A stretch of DNA of 64,000 nucleotides, taken from NCBI GenBank assembly GCA_947623455.1, contig OX392529.1, positions 58,485,186 to 58,549,185 of the forward strand, written 5' to 3'. Positions 21,958 to 33,290 of this stretch are shown one piece after another. The position numbers were made by a program, and so were the translations under genes. The notes under the pieces were generated by a model. That model ran no database searches. It saw only the letters and a program-made list of their open reading frames with translations, and had not been told where the DNA came from. Source of the stretch: Mimachlamys varia (taxonomy: Eukaryota; Mollusca; Bivalvia; Pectinida; Pectinidae). Each line of letters opens with the position of its first letter. Within the stretch, counting starts at the first letter, position 1.

Positions 21958-22138
21958 AAGAACTTGATGAATATGTTCTCAGTAGTTCCTGATAGTCTGG
22001 AAGCAGGGACCGATAAGCATGCAATACGGTCCGTACAACGCTTTTTTTGCTGTTTCTATACCTCGGAGATGTGCTCTTTAAGAATCTGAATGATGCCACT
22101 CTGTCATCATTGGGTAATCCGCATAACATGCAAATTAA

Positions 22139-22630
22139 GGCCGCCATTACTGAAAATCTTATTTTCGTCAATATCTCAGTAACTATACATGGTATCAAAA
22201 TAATTTTGGTGTTTATCCCTATGTTTTGAGGGGTAACGAATAAGATTAAGCCATTTTAGTAACGATCACACTTAAAGGTTGTGCTGAATATGCAATTTAG
22301 GCCGCCATTACTGAAAATCTTGTTATGGTCAATATCTCAGTAACTATGCATGGTATCAAAATAGTTTTAGTGCCTAACCCCGTGTTTGAGGGGTAAATAA
22401 TCAGAATAAGTCGTTTTAGTAAAAATCACACCAATAGGTTGTGCTGAATAGGCATTAATAAGCCGCCATTACTGAAAATCTTGAATTCCTCAATATCTCA
22501 CCAACTACAATTGTACATATTGTATCAAAATAATTCTGGCGTCTATACACATGATGTCAGGGATCTGAATTAAACCATTTCAGTATTAATGACATAAATA
22601 TTTTTGCAAAGTCGTCATGTGCACAGAGGA
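22139..22630 (+). repeat. Three ~163-bp units next to the left TIR of B
   Basis: Units start GCCGCCATTACTGAAAATCT near 22,139, 22,302 and 22,463. The right TIR of B (about 24,660-24,800) has a single, inverted copy, so the left end expanded. Confidence 0.8.
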
Positions 22631-22681
22631 TCCCCTTTACCTATGCTAATACATGCCGCAACTGCTAATTTGTCTCATTCC

Positions 22682-22914
22682 GCAGGGCCGTGGTGGCCGA
22701 GTGGTTAAGGTGTTCCAACATTCTACTACTAGCCCTCCACCTCTGGGTTATGAGTTCGAATCCCAAGTTCCCACGTAGGGCAGTTGCCAGAAGCTGACCG
22801 TAGGTCGGTGTTTTTTCTGCGGGTACTGCGGCGTTCCTCCACCTTCAAAACCTAGCACGTCTTAAAATGACCCTGGCTCTTAATAGGACGTAAAACTAAA
22901 TAAACCAAACTAAA
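22682..22914 (+). mobile_element. tRNA-derived SINE
   Basis: The head GGGCCGTGGTGGCCGAGTGG carries an A box (TGGCCGAGTGG). GAGTTCGAATCC is a B box, so it has an internal RNA polymerase III promoter of tRNA-Ser/Leu type. A ~150-bp body follows, with GACCGTAGGTCGGTG and CGGCGTTCCTCC, then an A-rich tail (ACTAAATAAACCAAACTAAA). Perfect 11-bp target duplications TGTCTCATTCC flank it at 22,671-22,681 and 22,915-22,925, which fix the borders. It is a retroposon, not a functional tRNA gene. It landed at the 3' end of the gene remnant inside B. Confidence 0.9.
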
Positions 22915-22925
22915 TGTCTCATTCC

Positions 22926-23872
22926 TCAAACAAATCACTTTCAACAACATTGTCATTCATCAACCCGTCGGGTTTGCCTATTCTGGCAGTGTGCGTCCAG
23001 TGACATCCACTTATCATTGTGCATGATAAGTGAGCTGTAAAACATCCATACATTCTTGTCCAACAGGTGTATTCACAGCACAACTACATTTGATCATTTC
23101 CAGCACCTCCGGCGGAGCAACACTAACGTTTGGATGGAATGTTACTGGAATCAAGCATCTAGTGCATTCCCCAAGTTCCGATCCGAACTCGACAGAATCT
23201 AGTGGTGGAGGTTCTGAGCTGAGAGCTGATTTCCAAAAGGAAGTCTGAATGTGCCCCAACTTTACGTTCTTTGCCACATTTTCCCACCCATCCATCTGCG
23301 ACCAGTCTTCTCTCCGGACCTCAGACATATTTGATGTCACCACGCTTTGACCCTGAAGGAGGTTGCCATGATATGATATCAATGATATCATATATATCCT
23401 CAGATGAAATGCCCCAGTTGTGCAGTTCTACACCACCTTTAAGGACTTTGATGACAGTGTTTTTCCTACTCCAGAGCACTGAGCCACATTGCCAAGCCTA
23501 AGAGGGCATGGGCGGCTGGCAGCTGTGAAAGCAAGTGTCAATCTGTTCAACTGCAATTGCCCCAATGTCTATAGTAGTTCGTACGTCACTTGGTCCTTCC
23601 TTTGTAAGACGTCGGGTCATTTTTAACTTTGCATAGAAATGCAGCAGGAGGACAAAAACATTTGTGTCCTCACATATATGATGATGGTTCTTGTTTACGC
23701 CACTTTCAGCTGCCTTAACCATTTGCGGTCTGTTTATTTTATCTGCTTTTTCGTGGCAAGTCATGAGGTCTTCCCTGCGGAAGACAATACCATCCTGAAT
23801 TACAACTAGTACAGGGTCAGTAGGGTAATGTCCAGATTGTTGATTGGGTTCGTCCTGTGCTTTCTTGATCAA
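22926..23872 (-). pseudogene. Decayed multi-copy gene, PIN/FEN-like and Cys-rich
   Basis: Two long minus-strand frames (23,498-23,872 and 23,014-23,391), linked by a broken stretch, give a consistent order of motifs: VIQDGIVFRREDL, then CEDTNVFVLLLHFY, TIDIGAIAVEQ, EVRREDWSQ, FWKSALSSEPPPLD, CTRCLIPVTF and MIKCSC. A D-T-D-V-F-V-L-L-type strand is typical of PIN/FEN-type nucleases, and KCSC-type clusters are typical of CXC/tesmin Cys-rich domains. The Cys cluster is degraded here. Near 23,008-23,032 the end of the frame forms a 10-bp hairpin (CACTTATCAT/ATGATAAGTG). I know similar ORFs as multi-copy, uncharacterised genes of molluscs and cnidarians. The function is an inference. Stops and shifts make it a pseudogene. 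Confidence 0.55.
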
Positions 23873-23887
23873 ATTCTGACATATCAG

Positions 23888-24136
23888 GGCCCGTGTTCAT
23901 GAAACCGTTCTCATGCTCAAGCATGGATTCTGTGCTCAAGCCAGCTTTCTTGAAACTTTCTTTACTCATGTCGAAGAGTCCAAAAGCCAAGGTAAATGTT
24001 GGAAACAGTTTCTGTCTTCATGTCTCTTTAACTTTTTAAAGTTATGTTTTTAAATAATTAATAGCCAGAACAAGAAATAAGGCTTGAGCACGAAATCCAT
24101 GCTTGAGCATGAGAACGGTTTCATGAATACGGGCCA
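23888..24136. mobile_element. MITE with ~38-bp TIRs
   Basis: GGCCCGTGTTCATGAAACCG, then TTCTCATGCTCAAGCATG, is repeated in complement at the other end with one or two differences. It separates the two gene remnants within B. No target duplication is obvious. Confidence 0.75.
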
Positions 24137-24149
24137 AGATCTATAACCT

Positions 24150-24575
24150 CTAACTTATTCTCAGTTACTTTACTGAGTCTGCACCATTTGTTATTCAGGA
24201 TGGCATTGTCTTTCGCAGGGAAACACCCATGACTTGTCATGAAGAAGCTGATGTAATAATCATACAGCAAAAGGTTAAGGCATGTAAGAACAAAGATAAA
24301 ATCATTGAAGAAGCGACAGCATTCGTGGCTGCCTACTACAGGGTCCAAGTTTGGTGACATCAAACATGTCTGGATGTCCGTAGAGAAGTCTGGTCGCGAA
24401 GGATGGGTAGAAAAAATGAGACAAATGCTCCAGAGTTTAAGTCACTCCAAACTTCTAAAGAGGCATTCAAACAGAACGTAAAGCCGGCTCACATTCAGGA
24501 TGAGGATATCCGACGGGTTGCTGATTGTGACAATATTGTTGAAAGTGATTTGTTCGAGGATTGAGTCAAATTAGT
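24150..24575 (+). pseudogene. Second, opposite-strand remnant of the same gene
   Basis: Fragments in changing frames repeat the motifs of the minus-strand remnant: VIQDGIVFRRE near 24,192, GPSLVTSNMS near 24,340, then a tail with NIVESDLFED before TGA at ~24,562. Many stops and shifts. With the minus-strand copy and the MITE between them it forms an inverted pair inside B. Confidence 0.55.
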
Positions 24576-24958
24576 CGTGGCAACATGCATAAGCATAAGT
24601 AAAGGGGATGTAGGCTAGTTCTGTAACTATTCGGATATACACAGACGTTGATTTTTTGTATATTTTGGTGTGATCAATATTGAAATGGTTTAATCTTATT
24701 CGTTACCCCTCAAAACATAGGGATAGACACCAAAATTATTTTGATACCATGTATAGTTACTGAGATATTGACGAAAATAAGATTTTCAGTAATGGCGGCC
24801 TTCATTTGCATATTGTGCGGATTGCCCAATGATGACAGAGTGGCATCATTCAGATTCTTAGAGAGCAAACCTCAGAGGTTTAGAAACAGCAAAAAAACTT
24901 TGTACGGACCCTATTGCAAGGTTCTCCAAAAATCTTTGGTTTGGCAACCGGACTATGA

Positions 24959-26029
24959 GGAAAAGCAATAAAAAATTCCAAAATTCAAGATGGCCACAGG
25001 GGGCCTTTTTGGATTGTTCGATCAGTTCGTAAATAACGCATGCACAACAAGGCATCAAGGGAAACCTACCGTGAAAAATAGCGATAACAAATAAATTAAC
25101 GGACGGAGGATGGATGAAATGTGAACTGACGTGCCAACCATCTGATGATGGCGGACTACAATAGACCGTTTTCAATGTTTGAATGGTTCACGCTACATTT
25201 GCATAATTTCGTAAGCGACAAACAGCGAGGGAGTGCTATAGCACTGTTTCACATTAAACAGAAGATAAATGTATTTGTTATTTTCCGCTAATCATGTTTC
25301 AATAATCGATGTATTTGTTCAGGTGAAATCGTGAATGTATGTCCTTTAATTCGGCTAGCGGCGGCAGACGCATTTATCGTTGCAAAACAGAAAAGTTATT
25401 ATTGCCCGGTGGAACTCTTCTGTGTGGCGGTAAAAATACTCTCCATGGGATTTAATTTTTCAAATAGTCTATTTGGGCGCCACCTACCCAACCTAAAACA
25501 TCAGGAAGATCCGAAAGTTCATTTACAAATGTTTAGATAATCCAGCCAGCGCTACACGCCAGAAATAATCACCTTGGTCGCGTTCAATATTGTAGAGATT
25601 ATGAATATATCAGGTGTTTACAAAGCTTTATCGTTAAAAATCTACCCTGTTCTTTCCGTTTTTCAATGTCGGCATAAAAGAGCATTTATTCTCTTTACGC
25701 CTTTTGTCTGTAATTAAGGCACCGTATGAACTTGTTCACATTATTTGGAATTGCTTTTTTAAGTTGTTATTTTACCTTTTAAAAGTCGACAAACTGCCCT
25801 CATTCTCATTTGATGTCTTAATACCTCGGGTAGACTTTTCCTATTTACCTCCAACCGATATAAAGGTTCATAGATGTACATGCAAAGGAATTGGATAAAA
25901 GATATTTCGGACGACAGATCCAGAATGATGTCATAATTGACATGGCAAAAACGCATACGCTGTGGGGGCTGATTCAGGCCATCGTAATGCGAAACTGTAG
26001 TTTCTCGAAATGCATTAAAAAAACGGAAG
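24959..26029. other. Interior of X right of B, no recognised gene
   Basis: Collinear (reversed) with 29,320-30,380 of the other copy. It includes AAGATGGCCACAGGGGGCCT and several short frames that are not conserved open between copies. Confidence 0.5.
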
Positions 26030-26410
26030 TCGAATGGCTCGAATCAGCCACCATAATACAACGTGTACGGCTACATGACTTGTAATAGCAGCGATACTAT
26101 GCTATCGAACTGACAAATCGCAGAAACTGAGTTAAAGTGATGATGGCGCATACTGCATTTTCCCTCCTTAAGGTATACTACTGATATGTGTATAGTTTCC
26201 CCGTTTTTTCCAAGCTCTAAAAAACAGTTGCCACGAAAAATGTAACAATTGTTACATTTTTCGTGCATCACGCACGAAAAATGTTACAATTGTTACATTT
26301 TTCGTACACAATGCACGAAAAATGTAACATTGTTACAATTTTCGTGCAGCACGCACGAAAAATGTAACAATTGTTACATTTTTCGTAATTGTTACATTTT
26401 TCGTTGCATC
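26030..26410 (-). repeat. Right TIR of X (left copy)
   Basis: Complement of 17,543-17,808, with a longer palindrome array at its outer edge. It ends CGTTGCATC before the AAACGTC duplication. Confidence 0.8.
26232..26406. repeat. Palindrome array, right end of X
   Basis: Four inverted pairs of ACGAAAAATGTAAC/GTTACATTTTTCGT joined by GCATCACGC, ACACAATGC and GCAGCACGC linkers, plus the same spare half-site as at the left end. Confidence 0.9.
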
Positions 26411-26516
26411 AAACGTCCCTGATCATAATAGAGAAACTTTCTATTCGTGTATTTCCATTTTCTAAAATTTCATATTTCCGGCGATTCTTGAGTACAAGGG
26501 ACAAACAAATGTACGT

Positions 26517-28931
26517 TCAACACAGATTCATAATTTTTGCTGCTACGTTATCTGAACAACATTTTCTTCATGATCAGCTAGGAGGAAAGGTGATATCTAC
26601 CCCGGTTAAAGCCCGGGCACCCGGGGTGGCAAACATAAAGTAACGGCTGCCGTGACGGGCTGTAGCCAAAAAAACAACTATAACTCTATTCAAATCGACA
26701 TCATTCAATCAATTTTCAACAAAGATTCATAATATTTGCTGCTACGGTATTTGAACAACATCTACTACATGATTAGCTAGGGGGACAGGGAACATCAACC
26801 CCGGTAAAAGCCCGGGTGGCCGAGGTGGAAAATACAAAGTAACGTTTTTTTTTTGGCTACAGCCCATCACGGTGATGGGCTGTAGCCAAAAAAAAAAAAC
26901 AATTATAACTCTATTTAAATCGACATAATACAAACAATATTCAACACAGTTTCATAATTGTTGCTGCTACGTCATCTGAACAACATCTTCGACATGGATA
27001 GCTAGTGGGGCAGCGGATAACATCCCCGGTAAAAGCCTGTGTGGACGGGGTGGCAAATACAAAGTAACGGCTACCGTGACGGGCTGTAGTCAAAAAAACA
27101 ATTATAACTCTATTCAAAGCGACTTAATTCAACAATATTCGACACAGATTCATAATCAACCCCAGTAAAAGCCCTGATGGCCGATTTGGCAAATACAAAG
27201 TAACGGATACCGTGACGGGATGCAGCCAAAATAAAAAAAAGAACAATTATAACTCTATTCAAATCGATATAATTCAACAATATTCGACACAGATTCATAA
27301 TATTTGCTGCTACGGTATTTGAACAACATCTACTACATGATTAGCTAGGGGGACAGGGGATACCAACCCAGGTAAAAGCCCGGGTGGCCAATGTGACAAA
27401 TACAAACAATGGATACCATGACGGACTGTAGCTAAAAAAGCAATTAAAACTCTATTCAAATCGACATAATTCAATCTATTTTCGACACATATTCATACTT
27501 TTTATCGCTATGTTATCTGAACAACATAAACTACATGGTTAGCTAGGGGAACAGGGGATACCACACTCGTTAAAAGTCGGGACGCCCGGAATGGCAAATA
27601 CAAAGTAACGGCTTCCGTGACGGTCTGTAGCCAAATAAACAATTATAACTCTATTCAAATCGACATAACTCAAACGAATATTCGACACATATTCATAATA
27701 TTTGCTGCAACGTTATCTAAACACATTATCCTACATGAATAGCTACATCCCAAGTAAAGGCCTGGGTGGCCGGGGTGGAAAAAACAAAGTAACGTCTACC
27801 GTGACAGGCAATTATAACTCTATTCAAATCGTCATAATTCAATAAATGTTCAACACAGATTCATAATTTTTGCTGCTACTTTATCTGAACAACATCTACG
27901 ACATGATTAGCTAGGAGGATTGGGGATATCAACCCCGGTGAAAGCCCGGGTTGCCGAGGTGGCAAATACAAAGTAACCGCTACCGTGACGGGCTGTAGCC
28001 AAATAAACAATTATAACTCTATTCGGATCGACATACTTCAATCTATTTTCGACACAGATTCATAATTGTTGCTGCCACGTTATCCGAACAGCATCTACTA
28101 CATGATAAGCTAATGGGAGAGGGGCTATCACCACCGGTAAAAGCCCGGGCGGCCGGGGTGGCAAATACAAAGTAACCGCTACGGTGACGGGCTGTAGCCA
28201 AATAAACAATTATAACTCTATTCAGATCGACATAATTCAATAATTGTTCAACACAGATTCATAATTGTTGCTGCCACGTTATCTGAACAACATCTACTAC
28301 ATGACTAGCTAGGAGGAAAGGGGATAACATCCCCGGTAAAAGCCCGGATGTCCGAGATGGCAAATACAAAATAACCGCTACCGTGACGGGCTGTAGCCAA
28401 ATAAACAATTATACCTCTATTCAAATCGACATAATGTAAACTATTTTCGACACAGATTCATAATATTTGCTGCTACGGTATTTGAACAACATCTACTACA
28501 TGATTAGCTAGGGGGACAGGGATATCACCCCCTGTAAAAGCCCGGGTGACCGGGGTGGAAAATACAAAGAAACGGCTTCCTTTGACGGATTGTAGCCAAA
28601 TAAACAATTATAACTCTATTCACTTCGACATAATTCAATCTATTTGCGACACATATTCATACATTTATTGCTACGTTATCTGAACAATATTTACTACATG
28701 CTTAGCTTGGGGTCATGGATACCACCCCCGGTAAAAGCCCGGGCGGCCGGGGTGGCAAATACAAAGTAACGGTTACCACGCCTGACTGTAGCCAAATAAA
28801 CAGTTATAACTCTATCCAAATCGGCATAACTCAATTAATTTTACACACAGATTCATAATATTTGCTGCTACGTTATCTGAACAGCATCTACTGCATGATA
28901 AGCTTATGGGACAGGGGATTACATGGGAGAG
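26517..28931 (+). repeat. D array: ~12 units of ~200 bp, forward
   Basis: Units carry CAAATACAAAGTAACGG, GACGGGCTGTAGCC, AATTATAACTCTATTCAAAT, CACAGATTCATAAT, GTTATCTGAACAACAT and the palindromic CGGTAAAAGCCCGGG. Anchors lie near 26,634, 26,835, 27,060, 27,197, 27,602, 27,787, 27,969, 28,169, 28,367, 28,565 and 28,760. One short (~138 bp) unit is seen. Divergence between units is considerable. Confidence 0.85.
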
Positions 28932-28938
28932 GGGCTAT

Positions 28939-29320
28939 GAAATGCAACGAAAAATGTAACAATTACGAAAAATGTAACAATTGTTACATTTTTCGTGCGT
29001 GGTGCACGAAAATTGTAACAATGTTACATTTTTCGTACATTGTGTACGAAAAATGTAACAATTGTAACATTTTTCGTGCGTGATGCACGAAAAATGTAAC
29101 AATTGTTACATTTTTCGTGGCAACTGTTTTTTAGAGCTTGGAAAAAACGGGGAAACTATACACATATCAGTAGTATACCTTAAGGGGGGAAAAATGCAGT
29201 ATGCGCCATCATCACTTTAACTCAGTTTCTGCGATTTGTCAGTTCGATAGCATAGTATCGCTACTATTACAAGTCATGTAGCCGTACACGTTGTATTATG
29301 GTGGCTGATTCGAGCCATTC
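28939..29320 (+). repeat. TIR of the right X copy, B-proximal end
   Basis: Continues after the palindromes with GGCAACTGTTTTTTAGAGCT and runs to GGCTGATTCGAGCCATTCGA. Collinear with the complement of 26,030-26,410. Confidence 0.8.
28943..29119. repeat. Palindrome array, left end of the right X copy
   Basis: Complement of the 26,232-26,406 array: spare half-site, then four inverted pairs with linkers GTGCGTGGTGCAC, GTACATTGTGTAC and GTGCGTGATGCAC. Confidence 0.9.
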
Positions 29321-30415
29321 GACTTTTTAATGCATTTCGAGAAACTACAGTTTCGCATTACGATGACCTGAATCAGCCACCACAGCGTATGCGTGTTTGC
29401 CATGTCAAATATGACATCATTCTGGATCTGTCGTCCGAAATAATCTTTTATCCAATCCCTTTCCATGTACATCTATGAGCCTTTATATTGGTTTGAGGTA
29501 AATAGGAAAAGTCTACCCGAGGTATTAAGACATTATAATGAGAATGAGGGCAGTTTATCGACTTATAAAAGGTAAAATAACGACTTCAAAAAGCAATTGC
29601 GAATAATGTGAACAAGTTCATACGGTGCCTTAATTACAGACAAAAGGCATACCGAGAATAAATGCTCTTTTATGCCGACATTGAAAAACAGAAAGAACAG
29701 GGTAGATTTTTAACGATAAAGCTATGTAAACACCCGATATATTCCTAACCTCTACAATATTGAACGCGACCAAGGTGATTATTTCTGGCGTGTAGCGCGG
29801 GCTGGATTATCCAAGCATTTGTAAATGAACTATTCGGATCTTCCTGGTGTTTAAGGTTGGGTAGGTGGGGCCCAAATTGACTATTTGAAAAATTAAATCC
29901 CACGGAGAGTATTTTCACCGCCGCACAGAAGAGTTCCACCGGGCAATAATAACTTTTCTGTTATGCAACGATAAATACGTCTGACGCCGCTAGCCGAATT
30001 AAAGGACATACATTCACGATCTCACCTGAAAAAATGCATCGGTTATTGATACCTGATTAGCGGAAAATAACAAATATATGTATCCGTTTAATGTTAAACA
30101 GTGTTATAGCACTCCCTCACTGTTTGTCGCTTAAGAAATTATGCAAATGCCGCGTGAACCATTCAAACATTAAAAACGGTATATTTTAGTCCGCAATCAT
30201 CAGATGGTTGGCAAGTCAGTTCACATTTCATCCGTCCTCCGTCCGTTAATTTATTTGTTATCGCTATTTTTCACGGAAGGTTCCCCTTGATGCCTTGTTG
30301 TGAATGTGTTATTTACGAACTGATCGGACAATCCAAAACGGCCCCCTGTGGCCATCTTGAATTTTGGAATTTGTTATCGCTTTTCCTCAGGAATTACTGA
30401 GAACATATTCATCAA
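29321..30415. other. Interior of X, no recognised gene; holds the empty site for B
   Basis: Counterpart of 24,959-26,029. The uninterrupted CTTTTCCTCAGGAATTACTG at ~30,380-30,400 is the pre-insertion form of the B target. Short frames do not stay open in both copies. Confidence 0.6.
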
Positions 30416-30663
30416 GTACTTTTTCGTGCGTTGTGCACGAACAATGTAACAAAATTGTTACATTTTTCGTGCGTTGTGCACGAACAATGTAACATTGTTA
30501 CATTTTTCGTCAACCATTCACGAACAATGTAACAAAATTGTTACATTTTTCGTCAACCATTCACGAACAATGTAACAAAATTGTTACATTTTTCGTCAAC
30601 CATTCACGAACAATGTAACAAAATTGTTACATTTTTCGTGTGTTGTGCACGAACAATGTAACA
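30416..30663. repeat. Internal palindrome array of the right X copy
   Basis: Counterpart of 21,683-21,957, with three near-identical units TTACATTTTTCGTCAACCAT plus TCACGAACAATG, so this copy has expanded locally. Confidence 0.9.
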
Positions 30664-30739
30664 ATGTACATGGCCGGTCTTACATGTACAATATTGGGCT
30701 ATGGAAGAGAAATTTAAGCAAAAACGTTTTTTATTGGTC

Positions 30740-30955
30740 ACAATAGTAACAAACTCCTTACTCATGTCGAAGAGTCTAAAAGTCAATGTAAATGTTGAAA
30801 CAGCTTTTGGCTTGATGTCTCTTCAACTTTTTTCTAAAACTTTGACAAAGTTAGATTTTTAAAATTATTTTTATTCAGAACAGGAAATAAGGCTTGAGCA
30901 CGAAATACATTCTTGAGTATGAGAATGGTTTCATGAATACGAGCCAAGGTCAATA
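30740..30955. repeat. Partial TCATGAAACCG MITE copy
   Basis: Counterpart of 21,402-21,610: starts near CTTACTCATGTCGAAGAG and ends GGTTTCATGAATACGAGCC. Confidence 0.6.
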
Positions 30956-31117
30956 TCACAAAATATTGACCTCAACGTGACCAAGTTTTAGCCATTCAGA
31001 AAGTGGGAAAAATATCAATTTGTGATAATAATACGTATATACTATTGGCGGAAACTCTTATACGTGACCAGTGTACAATATATCATGTACACAAGTTGTC
31101 CATGCTACATTAATTTC

Positions 31118-31660
31118 CAACAAGAGGCCCGATAGCCCTTAACAGTCACCTGTGTATGCTGGCAATTGGAATGATATTTCCAATTCCAAAATAATGATTT
31201 CTGTTGCCCCTTCAACTTTCAAATGCATGTGCATATACAAAAAGTCCATGGTGTTCGAGCAAATTGGCACTTTATTGCTTTTTCATGATTTTGATTACCA
31301 CCAGAAACTTGCTCGACTCTTAGTAGGGCCGTTTTTTTCCGTTTGCAAACGTTGTAGTCTTTGCCCAAAAGACCTTTTCCCGAAAACCAAGCTAATACGA
31401 CGGATGGTCCTTGAGAAAAAGAGTATTTAAGACGTATTTTTAATACCTTTGATAAACCAAAGGGGAGATAACTTCTAGATTTTTCGCAAACTTGAAATGG
31501 CTTCCAATGGGGATGATTCCTGCCAAATTTGAATGAAATTGACAAAGCGGGAGATGAGAAGAAGTTAAATGAAGTTAACGGACGACAGCATACGACGACA
31601 GACGAAACACGATCGCAATAGGTCACCATGACCTTTGGTCAGGTCACCTAAAATAGATCC
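31118..31660 (+). mobile_element. pearl/Helentron-like 5' fragment, right copy
   Basis: Starts AACAAGAGGCCCGATAGCCC, followed by TTAACAGTCACCTGTG, and leads into the 34-bp minisatellite through GGTCACCATGACCTTTGGTC. Orthologous position to 20,680-21,228, so it was present in X before the two copies separated. Confidence 0.55.
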
Positions 31661-33290
31661 CGTGGAAATGGTATAGACCATATGGGAATGGCATACATAG
31701 ACATGGGTATATACCATGTAGGAATAGGTCACCATGTGGGAATGGGTCACTTAGACATGGGTACATGTATAGACCATATGGGAATGGCATACATAGACAT
31801 GGGTATATAACATGTAGGAATAGGTCATCATGTGGGAATGGGTCACTTAGACATGGGTACATGTATAGACCATATGGGAATGGCATACATAGACATGGGT
31901 ATATAACATGTGGGAATAGGTCACTATGTGGGAATGGGTCACTTAGACATGGGTACATGTATAGACCATATGGGAATGGGTCACTTAGACATGGGTACAT
32001 GTATAGACCATATGGGAATGGGTCGCTTAGACATGGGTATAAATCATGTGGGAATAGGACTTAGACATGGGTATAAATGATTTGTGTATAGGACTTAGAC
32101 ATGGGTATAAATCATGTGTGAATAGGAGTTAGATATTGGTATAAGTCATATGTGAATAGGACTCAGACATGGGTATAAATCATGTGTGAATAGGACTTAG
32201 ACATGGGTATAAATCATGTGTGAATAGGACTCAGACATGGGTATAAATCATGTGTGAATAGGACTTAGATAAGGGTATATATGATGTTTGAATGGGTCAC
32301 TAAGACATGGGTATAAACCATGTGTGAATAGGAGTTAGATATTGGTATAAGTCATGTGTGAATAGGAGTTAGATATTGGTATAAATCATGTGTGAATATG
32401 AGTTAGATATTGGTATAAGTCATGTGTGAATAGGAGTTAGATATTGGTATAAGTCATGTGTGAATAGGACTCAGACATTGGTATAAATCATGTGTGAATA
32501 GGACTTAGATATGGGTATATATGATGTTTGAATGGGTCACTAAGACATGGGTATAAATCATGTGTGAATAGGACTTAGACATGGGTATAAATGATGTTGG
32601 AATGGGTCACTAAGACATGGGTATTAATCATGTGTGAATAGGACTTAGACATGGGTATAAATCATGTGTGAATAGGACTTAGATATGGGTATATATGATG
32701 TTTGAATGGGTCACTAAGACATGGGTATAAATCATGTGTGAATAGGACTTAGACATGGGTATAAATGATGTTGGAATGGGTCACTAAGACATGGGTATTA
32801 ATCATGTGTGAATAGGACTTAGACATGGGTATAAATCATGTGTGAATAGGACTTAGACATGGGTATAAATCATGTGTGAATAGGACGTGGGTACAATGAT
32901 GTTGGAATGGGTCACTAAGACATGGGTATAAATCATGTGTGGATAGGACTTAGACATGGGTATAAATCATGTGTGAATAGGACTTAGACATCGGTATAAA
33001 TCATGTGTGAATAGGACGTGGGTATATATGATGTTTGAATGGGTCACTAAGACATGGGTATAAATCATGTGTTTATGAGACTTAGACATGGGTATAAATC
33101 ATGTGTTTATGAGACTAAGACATGGGTATAAATCATGTGTTTATGAGACTTAGACATGGGTATAAATCATGTGTGAATAGGACTTAGACATCGGTATAAA
33201 TCATGTGTGAATAGGACTTAGACATGGGTATATATGATGTTGGAATGGGTCACTAAGACATGCGTATAAATCATCTGGGATTGGGGCACT
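31660..33290 (+). repeat. 34-bp minisatellite, right X copy
   Basis: About 1.6 kb of units built on CTTAGACATGGGTATAAATC, longer than the 1.1-kb array in the left copy. Sub-blocks (GTTGGAATGGGTCACTAAGA) recur with higher-order spacing. Confidence 0.9.

Larger units (their letters stand above)
21993..24955. mobile_element. Insertion B inside X: 3.0-kb TIR element, 3-bp TSD
   Basis: Ends TAGTCTGG...CCGGACTA are flanked by TGA at 21,990-21,992 and 24,956-24,958. The other X copy has the uninterrupted site (complement of ~30,380-30,401: TTCCTGAGGAAAAG). TIRs of ~250-300 bp are similar but imperfect (GGTCCGTACAA, TTCTTTAAGAATCTGAATGAT-like, TGCCACTCTGTCATCATTGG). It contains a SINE, a MITE and two remnants of one gene. 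A 3-bp duplication fits Harbinger- or CACTA/CMC-like classes, but no transposase was seen. Confidence 0.8.
17543..26410 (+). mobile_element. Element X, left copy, carrying insertion B
   Basis: Ends are TGATGCAACGAAAAATG on the left and, complemented, GATGCAACGAAAAATG on the right. The element is flanked by AAACGTC at 17,536-17,542 and 26,411-26,417, a 7-bp target duplication. Terminal inverted repeats are several hundred bp long and start with palindrome arrays. Order inside: TIR, a stretch without genes, a 34-bp minisatellite, an inverted pearl-like fragment, a MITE-like fragment, an internal palindrome array, insertion B, then unique sequence and the right TIR. No transposase is visible. 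The second copy (28,939-35,882) is collinear but reversed. Without B this copy would be ~5.9 kb; the rest of the size difference is mainly minisatellite length. Confidence 0.75.

Noticed and set aside
22682..22760. tRNA gene
   Set aside because: It has A and B boxes, but the cloverleaf does not close, a SINE body and A-rich tail follow, and 11-bp target duplications flank the whole.
28862..29083. ORFs with repeated CNNCYIFRA-type peptides (also 21,763-21,992, 30,604-30,786, 35,723-35,956)
   Set aside because: Translations of the ACGAAAAATGTAAC palindrome arrays.
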